Source of the DNA: Gemmatimonadaceae bacterium | Lineage (GTDB): Bacteria; Gemmatimonadota; Gemmatimonadetes; Gemmatimonadales; Gemmatimonadaceae | NCBI GenBank assembly: GCA_037721215.1 | Contig: JBBJNV010000011.1 | Coordinates: 1-64,000 of the forward strand | Length of the DNA stretch: 64,000 bases | Reading direction: 5' to 3' | In this document: positions 44,486 through 54,780 of the stretch, piece after piece | Layout of the letters: the number at the start of each line of letters is the position of its first letter | Position numbering within the stretch: the first letter of the stretch is position 1 | Made by a program: the position numbers and the translations under genes | The notes under the pieces: generated by a model | Database searches by the model: none | What the model saw: only the letters and a program-made list of their open reading frames with translations | Told to the model about the DNA's origin: nothing

Positions 44486-44965
44486 ACAACCCGCCTAAAT
44501 AGGAAACGTGGTAAACAGAGCGTGCACTTAAGACACCGATGGCGCCCTTATGTAACCCTTTTTGAAAACAATTTCCGCCGTTTACTGCCGCTTGACGTGA
44601 CGAGTGTCGCCGGTGCGGTCGTCGATTCGCTGACCTTTCCGCGAGTGTGTCTGGAATGACCGCGTACGCTGCCGACTGGCAGAGGCAAGTCTCATTCCCG
44701 ATAAACATTCGTTGCCAAGCCTAGGATCGGGCATCAGATAGCAATGTAGCGAAAAATCATGCCACCACCTAACACCTGCTCCGCAGATCCCATCGAGATC
44801 ATCCAGCCCCTCGTACAGGAGTCCGCCCGCTTCTTTCTCGGCGCCGCTGTGGAACTCCACATAACGAACCGGCAAGTCGCCGGAATAATTTCCGGTTGGG
44901 CGTGGGCTGCCGAACCCCGCGCTGCAGGATTGCCGTAGAAGCGTACTACGCGTATGCTTATTCCT
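44486..44965. other. intergenic region between wza and the VapBC pair
   Basis: A 480-nt divergent spacer. It must contain the wza-wzc promoter on the minus strand and the vapB promoter on the plus strand. A minus-strand frame over about 44730-44940 has fair composition but no recognisable domain. No repeats were seen. Confidence 0.4.
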
Positions 44966-45190
44966 ATGAAAACTACGCTGATTCTTCCCGATAGTCTCGT
45001 GCGCACTCTCAAACGCCGAGCCGTGGAGCGCGGCACGACGCTCTCTCACGTCGTGGCCGAAGCATTGCACCGCGGCCTGCGGAAGGAGCCGAAGACAGCT
45101 TTGCCGCCGCTGCCTTTGCATCGCCTGGGCGTCGCCCGCGCCGACGTCGCCGATCGCGATGCCCTGTATCAGGCAATGGAAGGCCGCTAG
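44966..45190 (+). CDS. vapB: VapB-type ribbon-helix-helix antitoxin
   Basis: A 74-residue protein starting MKTTLILPDSLVRTLKRRAV, the beta-strand and first helix of a ribbon-helix-helix DNA-binding fold. RGTTLSHVVAEALHRGLR follows. The C-terminal part is Pro- and Leu-rich and would bind the toxin. The ATG at 44966 is preferred over one four codons earlier. The toxin gene begins 1 nt after its stop, so they are co-translated. Confidence 0.87.
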   Translation: MKTTLILPDSLVRTLKRRAVERGTTLSHVVAEALHRGLRKEPKTALPPLPLHRLGVARADVADRDALYQAMEGR

Positions 45191-45191
45191 C

Positions 45192-45638
45192 ATGTTCGTC
45201 GTCGATACGAACCTGCTCCTTTACGCGGTCAATCCGGATGCGCCCGAGAATCCGAGCGCCCGTGCACTCGTCGAGGAGTGGCGGCGCGGAGATCGCTCGT
45301 GGTTTCTGACATGGAGCATTATTTACGAGTTCCTGCGCGTGAGCACGCACCCGAGAGTGTTTCCTCAACCGCTCGACCTGCCTCGCGCTCAAGCCTGGAT
45401 AGCGACGCTGCTCGCCTGCCCCCCGGCCGGCTTACTGGTACCAACTGACCGTCACATGGCGGTGCTCCAGGAGCTGGCAGAGCGTCTTCCACGCCTGCGC
45501 GGCAACATCGTCCACCACCTGCATACCGCCGTGCTCATGCGCGAGCACGGCGTCTCCGAGATCCGCACCGCGGACGCGGACTTTCACCAGTTCGCGTTCC
45601 TCGAGGTCACCAATCCGCTTGCCGACGTTCGCCCGTAG
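45192..45638 (+). CDS. vapC: VapC-type PIN-domain toxin
   Basis: A 148-residue PIN-domain protein. The first acidic site is in MFVVDTNLLLYAVN, the second in WSIIYEFLRVSTHPRVF, and the last in IRTADADFHQF. The third site, usually Asp in a VHDAH-like motif, reads VHHLHTAVLMREHG, so an Asp appears to be replaced by His. This could weaken or alter nuclease activity. It lies 190 nt from the tuf stop, between the polysaccharide island and the fusA-tuf operon. Confidence 0.87.
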   Translation: MFVVDTNLLLYAVNPDAPENPSARALVEEWRRGDRSWFLTWSIIYEFLRVSTHPRVFPQPLDLPRAQAWIATLLACPPAGLLVPTDRHMAVLQELAERLPRLRGNIVHHLHTAVLMREHGVSEIRTADADFHQFAFLEVTNPLADVRP

Positions 45639-45786
45639 TCCACGGTTCCGATCATTGCAACGTGTTCGCGGTCGGCCTCGCCGGGACGATCATCAGCGAC
45701 ACCGGTCAGAAGCTCAGGGGCACGCAGTCGTCCGGCCGCTTGACGCCGATCAACGACGTATCGACCGACAATCCTGAAAAGCAGGA

Positions 45787-45822
45787 CCAAAGACCGCGCG
45801 GGTGACACCGCGCGGTCTTTGG
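45787..45822 (-). terminator. strong terminator hairpin after tuf
   Basis: A perfect 15-bp inverted repeat (45787-45801 with 45808-45822) closes a 6-nt loop and begins 6 nt after the tuf stop codon. The outer part is A/T-rich (CCAAAGA/TCTTTGG) and the inner part GC. On the minus strand a short T4 lies about 6 nt further on. The symmetry may also let it work for the converging plus-strand vapBC transcript. Confidence 0.85.
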
Positions 45823-45828
45823 TGTTTG

Positions 45829-47022
45829 TTACTTGAGGATCTTTGTAACTACGCCGGCACCGACGGTGCGGCCGCCCTCTCTGATTGCGAACCGGAGACC
45901 CTCGTCCATCGCGATCGGCGTTATCAGCTCGATCGTCATCTGTACGTTGTCGCCCGGCATCACCATCTCCATCCCTTCCGGAAGCTCTACACTCCCCGTT
46001 ACGTCCGTCGTCCTGAAATAGAACTGCGGACGGTAACCCTTGAAGAACGGCGTATGCCTTCCACCCTCCTCCTTCGTCAACACATACACCTCGGCCAGAA
46101 AGTTCGTGTGAGGCGTGATGCTGCCCGTCTTGGCCAGCACCATTCCGCGTTCCACATCGTCCTTCCCAACCCCACGAAGCAACAGACCAACGTTGTCGCC
46201 AGCACGTCCCTCGTCCAGCAGCTTCCGGAACATCTCGACACCCGTGATCACCGTCTTCTTGTCAGCGTTGAAGCCGATCAGCGAGACTTCCTCGCCCACC
46301 TTGACGATGCCTCTTTCAATTCTGCCCGTCGCTACCGTACCACGACCAGTGATCGAGAACACGTCCTCGACCGGCATGATAAAGGGCTTCTCCACCTCTC
46401 GCTCGGGCTGCGGGATATAGGAATCAAGAGCGTCCATCAGCTCCGTGATCTTCTTCCCCCACTCGCTCTCGGGGTCGCCTGACTCCAGCGCCTTGGTCGC
46501 ACTCCCCTGGATGATCGGCGTATCGTCGCCCGGGAAGCCATAGGACGAGAGGAGCTCTCTCACTTCCAGCTCCACCAGCTCCAGCAGCTCCGGATCGTCG
46601 ACCATGTCGACCTTGTTCATGAACACCACGATGTAGGGCACGTTCACCTGCTTGGCCAGCAGGATGTGCTCTCGCGTCTGCGGCATCGGGCCGTCAGCAG
46701 CACTCACCACCAGGATCGCACCATCCATCTGCGCGGCACCGGTGATCATGTTCTTCACGTAATCGGCGTGGCCCGGGCAGTCGACGTGAGCGTAGTGTCG
46801 CTTTACGGACTCGTACTCGACGTGGGCGGTAGCGATGGTGATGCCGCGCGCCTTCTCTTCCGGGGCTTTATCGATCTGGTCGAAGGCCACCGACTGAGCC
46901 AGGCCCTTCTTCGCCTGAATCGCCGTGATCGCCGCGGTAAGTGTCGTCTTCCCGTGATCGACGTGGCCGATAGTGCCAACGTTTACGTGCGGCTTGTTTC
47001 GCTCAAACTTTGCTTTTCCCAT
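45829..47022 (-). CDS. tuf: translation elongation factor Tu
   Basis: A 397-residue EF-Tu, which delivers aminoacyl-tRNA to the ribosome as a GTP complex. G1 is [14 protein letters not shown] near residue 19, G2 is [13 protein letters not shown]3 is [12 protein letters not shown], and G4 is [18 protein letters not shown]. The C-terminal barrels end in [12 protein letters not shown]. Length is normal. It is 26 nt downstream of fusA, and a strong hairpin follows. In many bacteria rpsJ comes next; here it is about 36 kb away. Confidence 0.98.
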   Translation of the reverse strand: MGKAKFERNKPHVNVGTIGHVDHGKTTLTAAITAIQAKKGLAQSVAFDQIDKAPEEKARGITIATAHVEYESVKRHYAHVDCPGHADYVKNMITGAAQMDGAILVVSAADGPMPQTREHILLAKQVNVPYIVVFMNKVDMVDDPELLELVELEVRELLSSYGFPGDDTPIIQGSATKALESGDPESEWGKKITELMDALDSYIPQPEREVEKPFIMPVEDVFSITGRGTVATGRIERGIVKVGEEVSLIGFNADKKTVITGVEMFRKLLDEGRAGDNVGLLLRGVGKDDVERGMVLAKTGSITPHTNFLAEVYVLTKEEGGRHTPFFKGYRPQFYFRTTDVTGSVELPEGMEMVMPGDNVQMTIELITPIAMDEGLRFAIREGGRTVGAGVVTKILK

Positions 47023-47048
47023 TCTCTATATCCTCTTCAGTGCGTTCG

Positions 47049-49208
<2,160 letters not shown>

Positions 49209-49247
49209 CGGATACTCGAAGGCTTGTTGGGTGCGATCTGTTCAGGA

Positions 49248-49356
49248 TCAACAAAAACGCGGGTGGACCATTTCGCCCCGCGAAGGGCAGGTATCCATCC
49301 GCAGCCGCCGGGTGCGCCCGTGGCTGTAACGCGGGCGGGGACTCGAGGCGCGCCGG
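49248..49356 (-). ncRNA. structured 5' leader element of the fusA-tuf operon (copy B)
   Basis: This 109-nt minus-strand element is the partner of the rpsJ leader element, with 92 of 109 aligned columns identical and one single-base gap. The central hairpin is CGGG-CGCA-CCCG. The nested hairpin GCCCU-UCGC-GGGGC keeps its pairing although loop and closing base differ from copy A (U-A there, U-G here). The strand CCGCCCGC (49338-49331) pairs with GCGGAUGG (49302-49295) with one G-U and one mismatch. It ends 39 nt before the fusA start. Confidence 0.75.
49253..49302 (-). terminator. terminator-like attenuator hairpin in the fusA leader
   Basis: GCGG-A-UGGA-UA-CC pairs with GG-UCCA-C-CCGC around the nested hairpin, and GUUUUUGUU follows. 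The same pairs form as in the rpsJ leader, with only the internal A-G mismatch changed to A-C. Position before the first gene and the competing upstream strand suggest conditional termination. Confidence 0.6.
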
Positions 49357-49398
49357 ACTCAACGATGAACCCGGCGGTAAGTTTGTGAACAGCCTTGA

Positions 49399-49427
49399 AT
49401 AATCACATTCGCGTGAGCTGGTGTCAA
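49399..49427 (-). promoter_or_regulatory. candidate promoter of fusA-tuf
   Basis: Minus-strand TTGACA (49427-49422) and GATTAT (49404-49399) are 17 bp apart. AAGGCT (49396-49391) lies 25 nt after the -35 hexamer, as upstream of rpsJ. This is a good sigma-70-type match and would give a leader of about 185 nt. Confidence 0.6.
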
Positions 49428-49851
49428 CACGGAACTGGCGCTGGTAGTGGTACCGTTTGAATCTGTGCGGGGTGGGCGATCGCCTATAACCCTGCGGCGC
49501 GTGTTTACCACTACCACTGCGAAAAGCCTGAATTTGCGTCGAGGCGGGCGCTGGCGTCTCTGTACTACGCTATGTTTCAACCGGCGACCTGCCCGCAGAG
49601 CCCTCGGTTGCAAGAAAACACGATTCGGGTCCTAAAGTGCCTCCTGAAGGAAACTCAGATCGACTGGCGGGAGAGCGAGCATTGGCTGCGTTACAACTGG
49701 CGGAACCAACTCGCAGTTCGCAGAGCAGCGCAACTGTTGCGAATCGCCGCACCAGAAGGCCGCGCGGCGCTCCATGAGCTCCGCGAATCTTATTGCGTTT
49801 CTCCGATCATCCCCGAAAAGCCGCTTTTTTTCGCCACGCGATCGGTCGTAA
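49428..49851. other. divergent intergenic region between fusA and a glycosyltransferase gene
   Basis: A plus-strand frame from about 49620 to 49850 has reasonable composition (LLKETQIDWRESEHWLRYNW, EGRAALHELRESYCVSP). It could be the end of a decayed gene, but I recognise no domain and it runs out of frame into the next gene. Nothing else is supported. Confidence 0.4.
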
Positions 49852-50736
49852 GTGAAAGCAACATTTCCCACAGTCAGCGTTCTCATCACGGCGTACAATC
49901 GCGAGACGTTCATCGGCGAAGCGATTGAAAGCGTGCTTCGCTCGTCCCTTGAGGATCTGGAGATCGTAATCGTCGACGATGATTCGAGCGACCAGACCGC
50001 AGAGATCGCACGCAGGTACGCGGCCGCCGACCCGCGAATAAGACTGTTTGTCAACCAAACGAACCTGGGCGACTACCCGAACCGGAATCGCGCCGCGAGC
50101 CACGCGAAGGGCATATATCTCAAATACGTCGATTCCGATGACGTAATCTACCCCCATGGGCTCGAGGCGATGGTGAGATGTATGGAAGCGTTCCCTGACG
50201 CCGGGCTTGGCCTCTCGGCTCTGCCGGATCCCGCTGGCCCGTGTCCACGGCTGCTCTCGCCCGTAGAAGCGTACCGGGAAAATTTCTTCTATCGCGATCT
50301 CCTTGGCCGTGCCCCCGGATCGGCAATCATAAGGCGGTCGGCGTTTAATGCGGTTGACGGCTTTTCAGGCCGTAAGCAGGTTGGGGACCATGAGCTTTGG
50401 CTCAAGTTGGCCCGTCGTTTTCCGGTTGTTAAAATGCCCACGGATCTCGTCTGGGACAGGCAGCATCCCGATCAGGAACAGAATTACGACAGCACGGTCG
50501 AGAAGGCCGTTATGCACGAAGGGGTGCAGATCGCCGCACTCGCAGCGCACGACTGCCCCTTGTCGGAGCACGAGCGGGACGACGCTCTGGGCCGCCTCCG
50601 CGAGGCCAGCGCCAGGAAATACTGGTATTTTCTGCGAAGCGGCGGAGGGTGGCGCATCGCTCAGGAGTACCGCGGCCGCGCTTCAGTACCCTCTCGCGCG
50701 ATCCTGAGTGTAGCGTGGAATCGCTTAGCGAGGTGA
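49852..50736 (+). CDS. glycosyltransferase family 2
   Basis: A 294-residue GT-A enzyme starting at a GTG. VSVLITAYNRETFIGEAIES, LEIVIVDDDSSDQTAEIARR and the metal motif KYVDSDDVIYPHGLEAM are the family core. RKQVGDHELWLKLARRF supplies the catalytic-base region (ED/D-like). It opens a second plus-strand glycosyltransferase cluster beyond fusA, separate from the main island, and may serve the same or another glycan. Confidence 0.87.
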   Translation: MKATFPTVSVLITAYNRETFIGEAIESVLRSSLEDLEIVIVDDDSSDQTAEIARRYAAADPRIRLFVNQTNLGDYPNRNRAASHAKGIYLKYVDSDDVIYPHGLEAMVRCMEAFPDAGLGLSALPDPAGPCPRLLSPVEAYRENFFYRDLLGRAPGSAIIRRSAFNAVDGFSGRKQVGDHELWLKLARRFPVVKMPTDLVWDRQHPDQEQNYDSTVEKAVMHEGVQIAALAAHDCPLSEHERDDALGRLREASARKYWYFLRSGGGWRIAQEYRGRASVPSRAILSVAWNRLAR

Positions 50737-50842
50737 ACCCGAATCGCCACGACCGCCACCATCCTGGTCAGCGACGTATCGGCGGAGCGCTTCGACGTCT
50801 CGGGGCGTCGTTTCTGACGTTTTGAAAGGGCAAACGAACTCC

Positions 50843-50913
50843 TGCATAGCGATCGTCGACTACGACATGGGCAACGTTGCATCTGTCCGAATACGCTGAA
50901 GCGAATCGGTGCC
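50843..50913 (+). pseudogene. N-terminal fragment of a HisH-type glutamine amidotransferase
   Basis: The plus strand reads CIAIVDYDMGNVASVR, then after a one-base frame change NTLKRIGA. Together these parallel the conserved HisH opening, IAIVDYGMGNLRSV followed by a KR-G helix. Nothing of the catalytic Cys region follows. HisH paralogues occur in polysaccharide loci that amidate sugars, which may be the origin, but the fragment is too short to tell it from the histidine-pathway gene. Confidence 0.65.
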
Positions 50914-51167
50914 CTCCTGCCTTTTCACCACGACGAACCCGTCACTGGTGCGCGCGGCCACTCAACAGGATGGATCTACAAGTGTGATCGGATCAATCGA
51001 TCACAGGAAGGATATCTATAGAAGGCAGCAGGTCTACTCGGCAACTGGCGTCAAGACGCGACGCAAGCTTGTCGATCATTGTAAGTTTCTCGCTGACGAG
51101 CTGGGGCGACAGCGCGTGCGCTGCACAGGTCATCCGCTGATGGCGGATTCGGAGTGAACTCTTTTAG

Positions 51168-52088
51168 ATGAGAATTGTGCCCACGCCGGACCCACTCTTT
51201 TCCGTTCTTGTCGCAAGCTATTGCAATGGCCCCTACCTTGAGGCGGCAGTTGAATCGGTACTGCGGCAGTCTTACGCCAACTGGGAGCTTGTAATTGTCG
51301 ACGACGCGTCAACTGACAACTCGGTAGACGTCCTCTCACAATGGCGAACGGACCCCCGTGTTCGAGTCATGACGCATGCGGTCAATCAGGGCGCAGGTGC
51401 TGCTTTCGCCACTGCGGCAGCGGCGGCGTCTGGAGAATTGATGGGCATGCTGGGGGCCGACGACGCTCTGACAGCCAACGCACTCGAAAAAATGGCCGAT
51501 GCCCACGCCCGCCATCCGGCAGCGAGTCTCATAAACAGCGACCAGACAATATGCGGCGTCAATCTGGCGCCCCTGGGAATCGCAAGTCCGTTTGGCCCGC
51601 GGCTTTCTGGAAGTAGTTTGATTTACGATTGCTCAGTATCCAATTTTGCGACTTTTAAGCGTTCGGCCTACGTTCGTACGCGTGGATTCGACCCGGCATT
51701 TCGCAGGGCTGTCGACCATGACCTCTACCTGAAACTCGAAGAGGTTGGCGAGCTGGAGTACGTGGCCGAACCGCTGTACCTGTATCGCACTCATTCAGGC
51801 GGTATTTCACAGGGGACGAACGGCATCCTTGCTGCTCAGTACGCGCTTGTGGCGCGAGCAAATGCATACAAGCGCCGTCGGGGAACAATCGTACCGAACC
51901 TTACACGCAGGGAATTCCGGGAAGCGATGAGCACCTACCACGCCAGGCAGGCAACGCTGCAGGTGAGCGCTTCGCGGCTCGAACGTCTTCAGCATCGGAT
52001 CAGGTCAGTGCTGTTTCGGCCACTCGGTGTCCTCGCCAGCTCATTCTGGCTCCACACGGTTCGTCGCTTTTCATTGCGGCGAGCATAG
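51168..52088 (+). CDS. glycosyltransferase family 2
   Basis: A 306-residue GT-A enzyme. FSVLVASYCNGPYLEAAVES, WELVIVDDASTDNSVDVLSQ, and the donor-site GMLGADDALTANALEKM show the family. The acceptor part has FATFKRSAYVRTRGFDPAF and RAVDHDLYLKLEEVGELEYV. The C-terminal 60 residues are basic. It is followed at 14 nt by a family 4 transferase, so they form an operon. Confidence 0.88.
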   Translation: MRIVPTPDPLFSVLVASYCNGPYLEAAVESVLRQSYANWELVIVDDASTDNSVDVLSQWRTDPRVRVMTHAVNQGAGAAFATAAAAASGELMGMLGADDALTANALEKMADAHARHPAASLINSDQTICGVNLAPLGIASPFGPRLSGSSLIYDCSVSNFATFKRSAYVRTRGFDPAFRRAVDHDLYLKLEEVGELEYVAEPLYLYRTHSGGISQGTNGILAAQYALVARANAYKRRRGTIVPNLTRREFREAMSTYHARQATLQVSASRLERLQHRIRSVLFRPLGVLASSFWLHTVRRFSLRRA

Positions 52089-52102
52089 AGTCCTCATTCC
52101 AT

Positions 52103-53302
52103 ATGGCCGCTGGTGGATCCCCGCAAGTCTGCATTTTTGTTAACGAGATCACCGGAGGCATAGCTTCGATGATGTCGCGGTGGGCTGAATTTTCCGAAGG
52201 TACCATGGACATGTCCATCGTCCTTCTCAGAGACACGAGCCGTCCATTCACGCCACTCGACCAATTGCTTCGGGGCCCGAATTCGGCCCGGATAATATTC
52301 GATGCCAGGCGCGACAACCGCCGCCTGGTGTACGAACGCATCGCGGCAGCTATTCCCAGCTCCTGTGCCTATCTGGTCGCAAATGACGGAACCGAGCTGG
52401 GGATGGTAGCCGCTCTCGGCCCTCCAAACCCGGTCGCTTATGCTCTGCACGGAGACTATGAGTTTTATTATGCGCTTGCTGTTAGGCATTCCCGTGACAT
52501 CGGCAGCTTCCTTTGCGTCAGCCGTCGAATACAGGATAAGCTGGGTGAGCTGCTCCCGCAGCGGGTTGCGGATATTCACCTTACTCACCCGATCGTGGCG
52601 AATCCTTCGGGAAGAAGTTTCCGGGTCTCTAATCAAGAGCCGCTTCGGTTGCTTTTCGTCGGTCGGCTGACAGAAGAAAAGGGATTTTTCGACCTCCGAC
52701 GAATCGACATGGCGCTGCGAAAAGCCGGGACGCCGGCGCAGTGGACCATAATGGCACCCCGATGCGGACAACTTTCGGGCGAAGCGGCCGAGTGGCTGAG
52801 CGCCGTTCATGTGATACACCGCCATGTGGTGCCTGAAAGAGAAATGGAGGGTATTTACCTCTCTCATGACATTCTCGTTTTTCCGTCACGCGCTGAAGGA
52901 TTCAGCATGGCCGTGCTGGAATCAATGAAATGCGGGATGGTCCCGGTTGTGTCGCGGTTAGACTCAGGGATGCCAGAAATGGTGGACGATGGAACAACAG
53001 GGTTCATAACTGACGCGGGTGACCACCAGGCGATGGCGCTACGAATCGCCAGTCTTTCGCGTGACCGGACGCGACTGAGATCCATGGGCGAGACGGCACT
53101 CAGTTTTTCCCAGGAACGTTTCGACTGCAGCGAGGCGGTTAACCGTCTGAGCCAAGCGGTCACTGCGGCAGCCCCACGGGGAGATTTCCAATCCGAGGCA
53201 CCGACCTATATGAGCCGCCTTGATCGGAAATGGCTTCCGAACTCGTCAGTTCGGTTCATGCGCCGGATGGCGGGCGCTCTCCGCCCGAAAGTCATTTTAT
53301 GA
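52103..53302 (+). CDS. glycosyltransferase family 4
   Basis: A 399-residue GT-B enzyme. It opens VCIFVNEITGGIASMMSRWA, with the Gly-rich loop. The donor domain has LRLLFVGRLTEEKGFFDLRR and ILVFPSRAEGFSMAVLESMK (EX7E motif), then PVVSRLDSGMPEMVDDGTTG. Its last 30 or so codons adjoin a transposase remnant on the opposite strand at 53303. The C-terminus looks complete but may have been trimmed there. Confidence 0.88.
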   Translation: MAAGGSPQVCIFVNEITGGIASMMSRWAEFSEGTMDMSIVLLRDTSRPFTPLDQLLRGPNSARIIFDARRDNRRLVYERIAAAIPSSCAYLVANDGTELGMVAALGPPNPVAYALHGDYEFYYALAVRHSRDIGSFLCVSRRIQDKLGELLPQRVADIHLTHPIVANPSGRSFRVSNQEPLRLLFVGRLTEEKGFFDLRRIDMALRKAGTPAQWTIMAPRCGQLSGEAAEWLSAVHVIHRHVVPEREMEGIYLSHDILVFPSRAEGFSMAVLESMKCGMVPVVSRLDSGMPEMVDDGTTGFITDAGDHQAMALRIASLSRDRTRLRSMGETALSFSQERFDCSEAVNRLSQAVTAAAPRGDFQSEAPTYMSRLDRKWLPNSSVRFMRRMAGALRPKVIL

Positions 53303-53550
53303 CTCAGCCGGTCGGGCCGGCCGCTTCGGGGCAAATCGCGAAGCGCGAGCAGACCGCCCTCGACGAAACGTCGCTTCCAGCGCGCGACAAAAGCGTCAGT
53401 TACACCGAGCGCACTGGCGATCGAGTCGTAGCTATCGCTGTCAGCCAGAGCGAGTATGACGCGGCGGGCGGACCCGGCGGGGATGGTAGTCGAGCGCAGC
53501 ATGCCTGTAAGCACCTTGCGATCGTCGGCGGGAAGCATGAGAGCTATCAC
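53303..53550 (-). mobile_element. IS630-family transposase remnant (N-terminal helix-turn-helix)
   Basis: Minus-strand reading gives LPADDRKVLTGMLRSTTIPA, YDSIASALGVTDAFVARWKR and RFVEGGLLALRDLPRSGRPD, the DNA-binding N-terminus of IS630/Tc1-type transposases. The DDE catalytic part is absent. The frame then passes into the antisense of the glycosyltransferase 3' end. It marks the left edge of the A+T-rich insert. Confidence 0.75.
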
Positions 53551-53582
53551 TACTTCAGTTACAAGCCACTAGAGTGTCTTTT

Positions 53583-54332
53583 ATGCTAAAAACATTAGAT
53601 CTGGTATTTGAAACGGGAACTATAGAAACTGACGCTGAAGGAAACAGAATAGAAATAAGTTCTCATATATCAAAAGAGCAGGGACTTTTTCTTCAAAAAT
53701 TGTATGATCAGGTAAAACCTTCAAGGTCATTAGAAGTAGGTCTGGCTTATGGAATCTCTACTCTTTTTATTTTAGAAAAGTGTCGGGAAAACAACTGTGC
53801 GGAAAAATCACATATTGTTATTGAACCATTTTCATGGGGCGATGCAGCTGAATACAATATAAAAAAAGAAGGATTAGAGAGATACATTGATATACGAAAA
53901 GATCTTTCAGATGTAGTCATTCCTACCATGTATTTAAACCAGGAACGTATCCAGTTTGCATTTGTAGATACTACTAAAATTTTTGATACAGTAATGCAGG
54001 ATTTTTACTTTATCGATAAAATATTGGATGTTGGGGGGATAGTGGTATTTGATGATGCAACACTGGGAGGTATAAATGTTGTTATGAGATTTGTTAGGTC
54101 GTTACCACATTATGAAATGATTGATAAATTTGAAAAGGTGAGAGTCAGTAAGGCCTATGATTTGGGAGCTGGGTTTTTTGAAAAACTATTATCTATTTTA
54201 CCGTTTCAAGCAAAATATTTGGGTTTTTATTCCTTGAAGACAAGTCGTCAACTTGGGATAAATTATAGATGTATTGCATTCAGGAAATTAAGTAACGACC
54301 CAAGGACATGGGATTGGGATGTGCCTTTTTAA
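53583..54332 (+). CDS. A+T-rich, probably transferred SAM-dependent methyltransferase
   Basis: A 249-residue class I methyltransferase. SRSLEVGLAYGISTLFILEK is the SAM motif, HIVIEPFSWGDA follows, and IQFAFVDTTKIFD with GGIVVFDDATLGGINVVMRF is the Methyltransf_24-type core. Composition is unlike everything around it: the line 53641-53700 has 17 G/C of 60, and codons favour A/T third bases. The ATG at 53583 is chosen over a GTG at 53574. Its position between IS630-like and IS256-like remnants points to recent import. The substrate is likely a sugar or glycan, by context only. Confidence 0.88.
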   Translation: MLKTLDLVFETGTIETDAEGNRIEISSHISKEQGLFLQKLYDQVKPSRSLEVGLAYGISTLFILEKCRENNCAEKSHIVIEPFSWGDAAEYNIKKEGLERYIDIRKDLSDVVIPTMYLNQERIQFAFVDTTKIFDTVMQDFYFIDKILDVGGIVVFDDATLGGINVVMRFVRSLPHYEMIDKFEKVRVSKAYDLGAGFFEKLLSILPFQAKYLGFYSLKTSRQLGINYRCIAFRKLSNDPRTWDWDVPF

Positions 54333-54339
54333 TTTATGG

Positions 54340-54583
54340 TCTTCTCGCTTTTTCTGATCGACAAGATAGATCGAGCCGCGCTGCTTCCCAACCGTGCGAG
54401 GCCGGCATGCTCGTCGTCGTGCGCATAGCGCGGACCCGCGAGCGCCGTCACTTCGGCAATCAGCGCCTCTTCAACTGCTCTCAACCCCAACGGTATCAAC
54501 GCCTGAAGCATCGCCAGCGTCAACGGTGTCGTGACGCTTCCGTCGTCCCAACGGAAAGGCTTGCTGCACCGCGGCTGTCCCAC
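54340..54583 (-). mobile_element. IS256-like transposase remnant
   Basis: Minus-strand reading gives LTLAMLQALIPLGLRAVEEA, LIAEVTALAGPRYAHDDEHA and GLARLGS. This resembles the start of IS256-type transposases, in which an EAL...LAGPRY..D helix precedes the RxGSQ.G.V segment. The frame breaks right after RLGS, exactly where the A+T-rich insert ends. No catalytic region or terminal inverted repeats were found. Confidence 0.65.
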
Positions 54584-54780
54584 ACCGGTTCGAGCCAGTG
54601 GAACCTGGACAGAGGAAGATTGATCATCAGCTCACCGGCCGTGATCAAAGTGCGCGTCACACGTTGCCAGAGCGCGATGGCCGAAAGCTCGCGCGGATTC
54701 ATTCGGTAGCACCTCTTGCATGTAGCGCGGAAGACGCTGCAGACATGCGACGGTACGCGTCCGCATTGTTCACGGGCGCT

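Noticed and set aside
45639-45786. Plus-strand peptide NVFAVGLAGTII after vapC
   Set aside because: Short, no start, no domain, and it runs into the tuf terminator.
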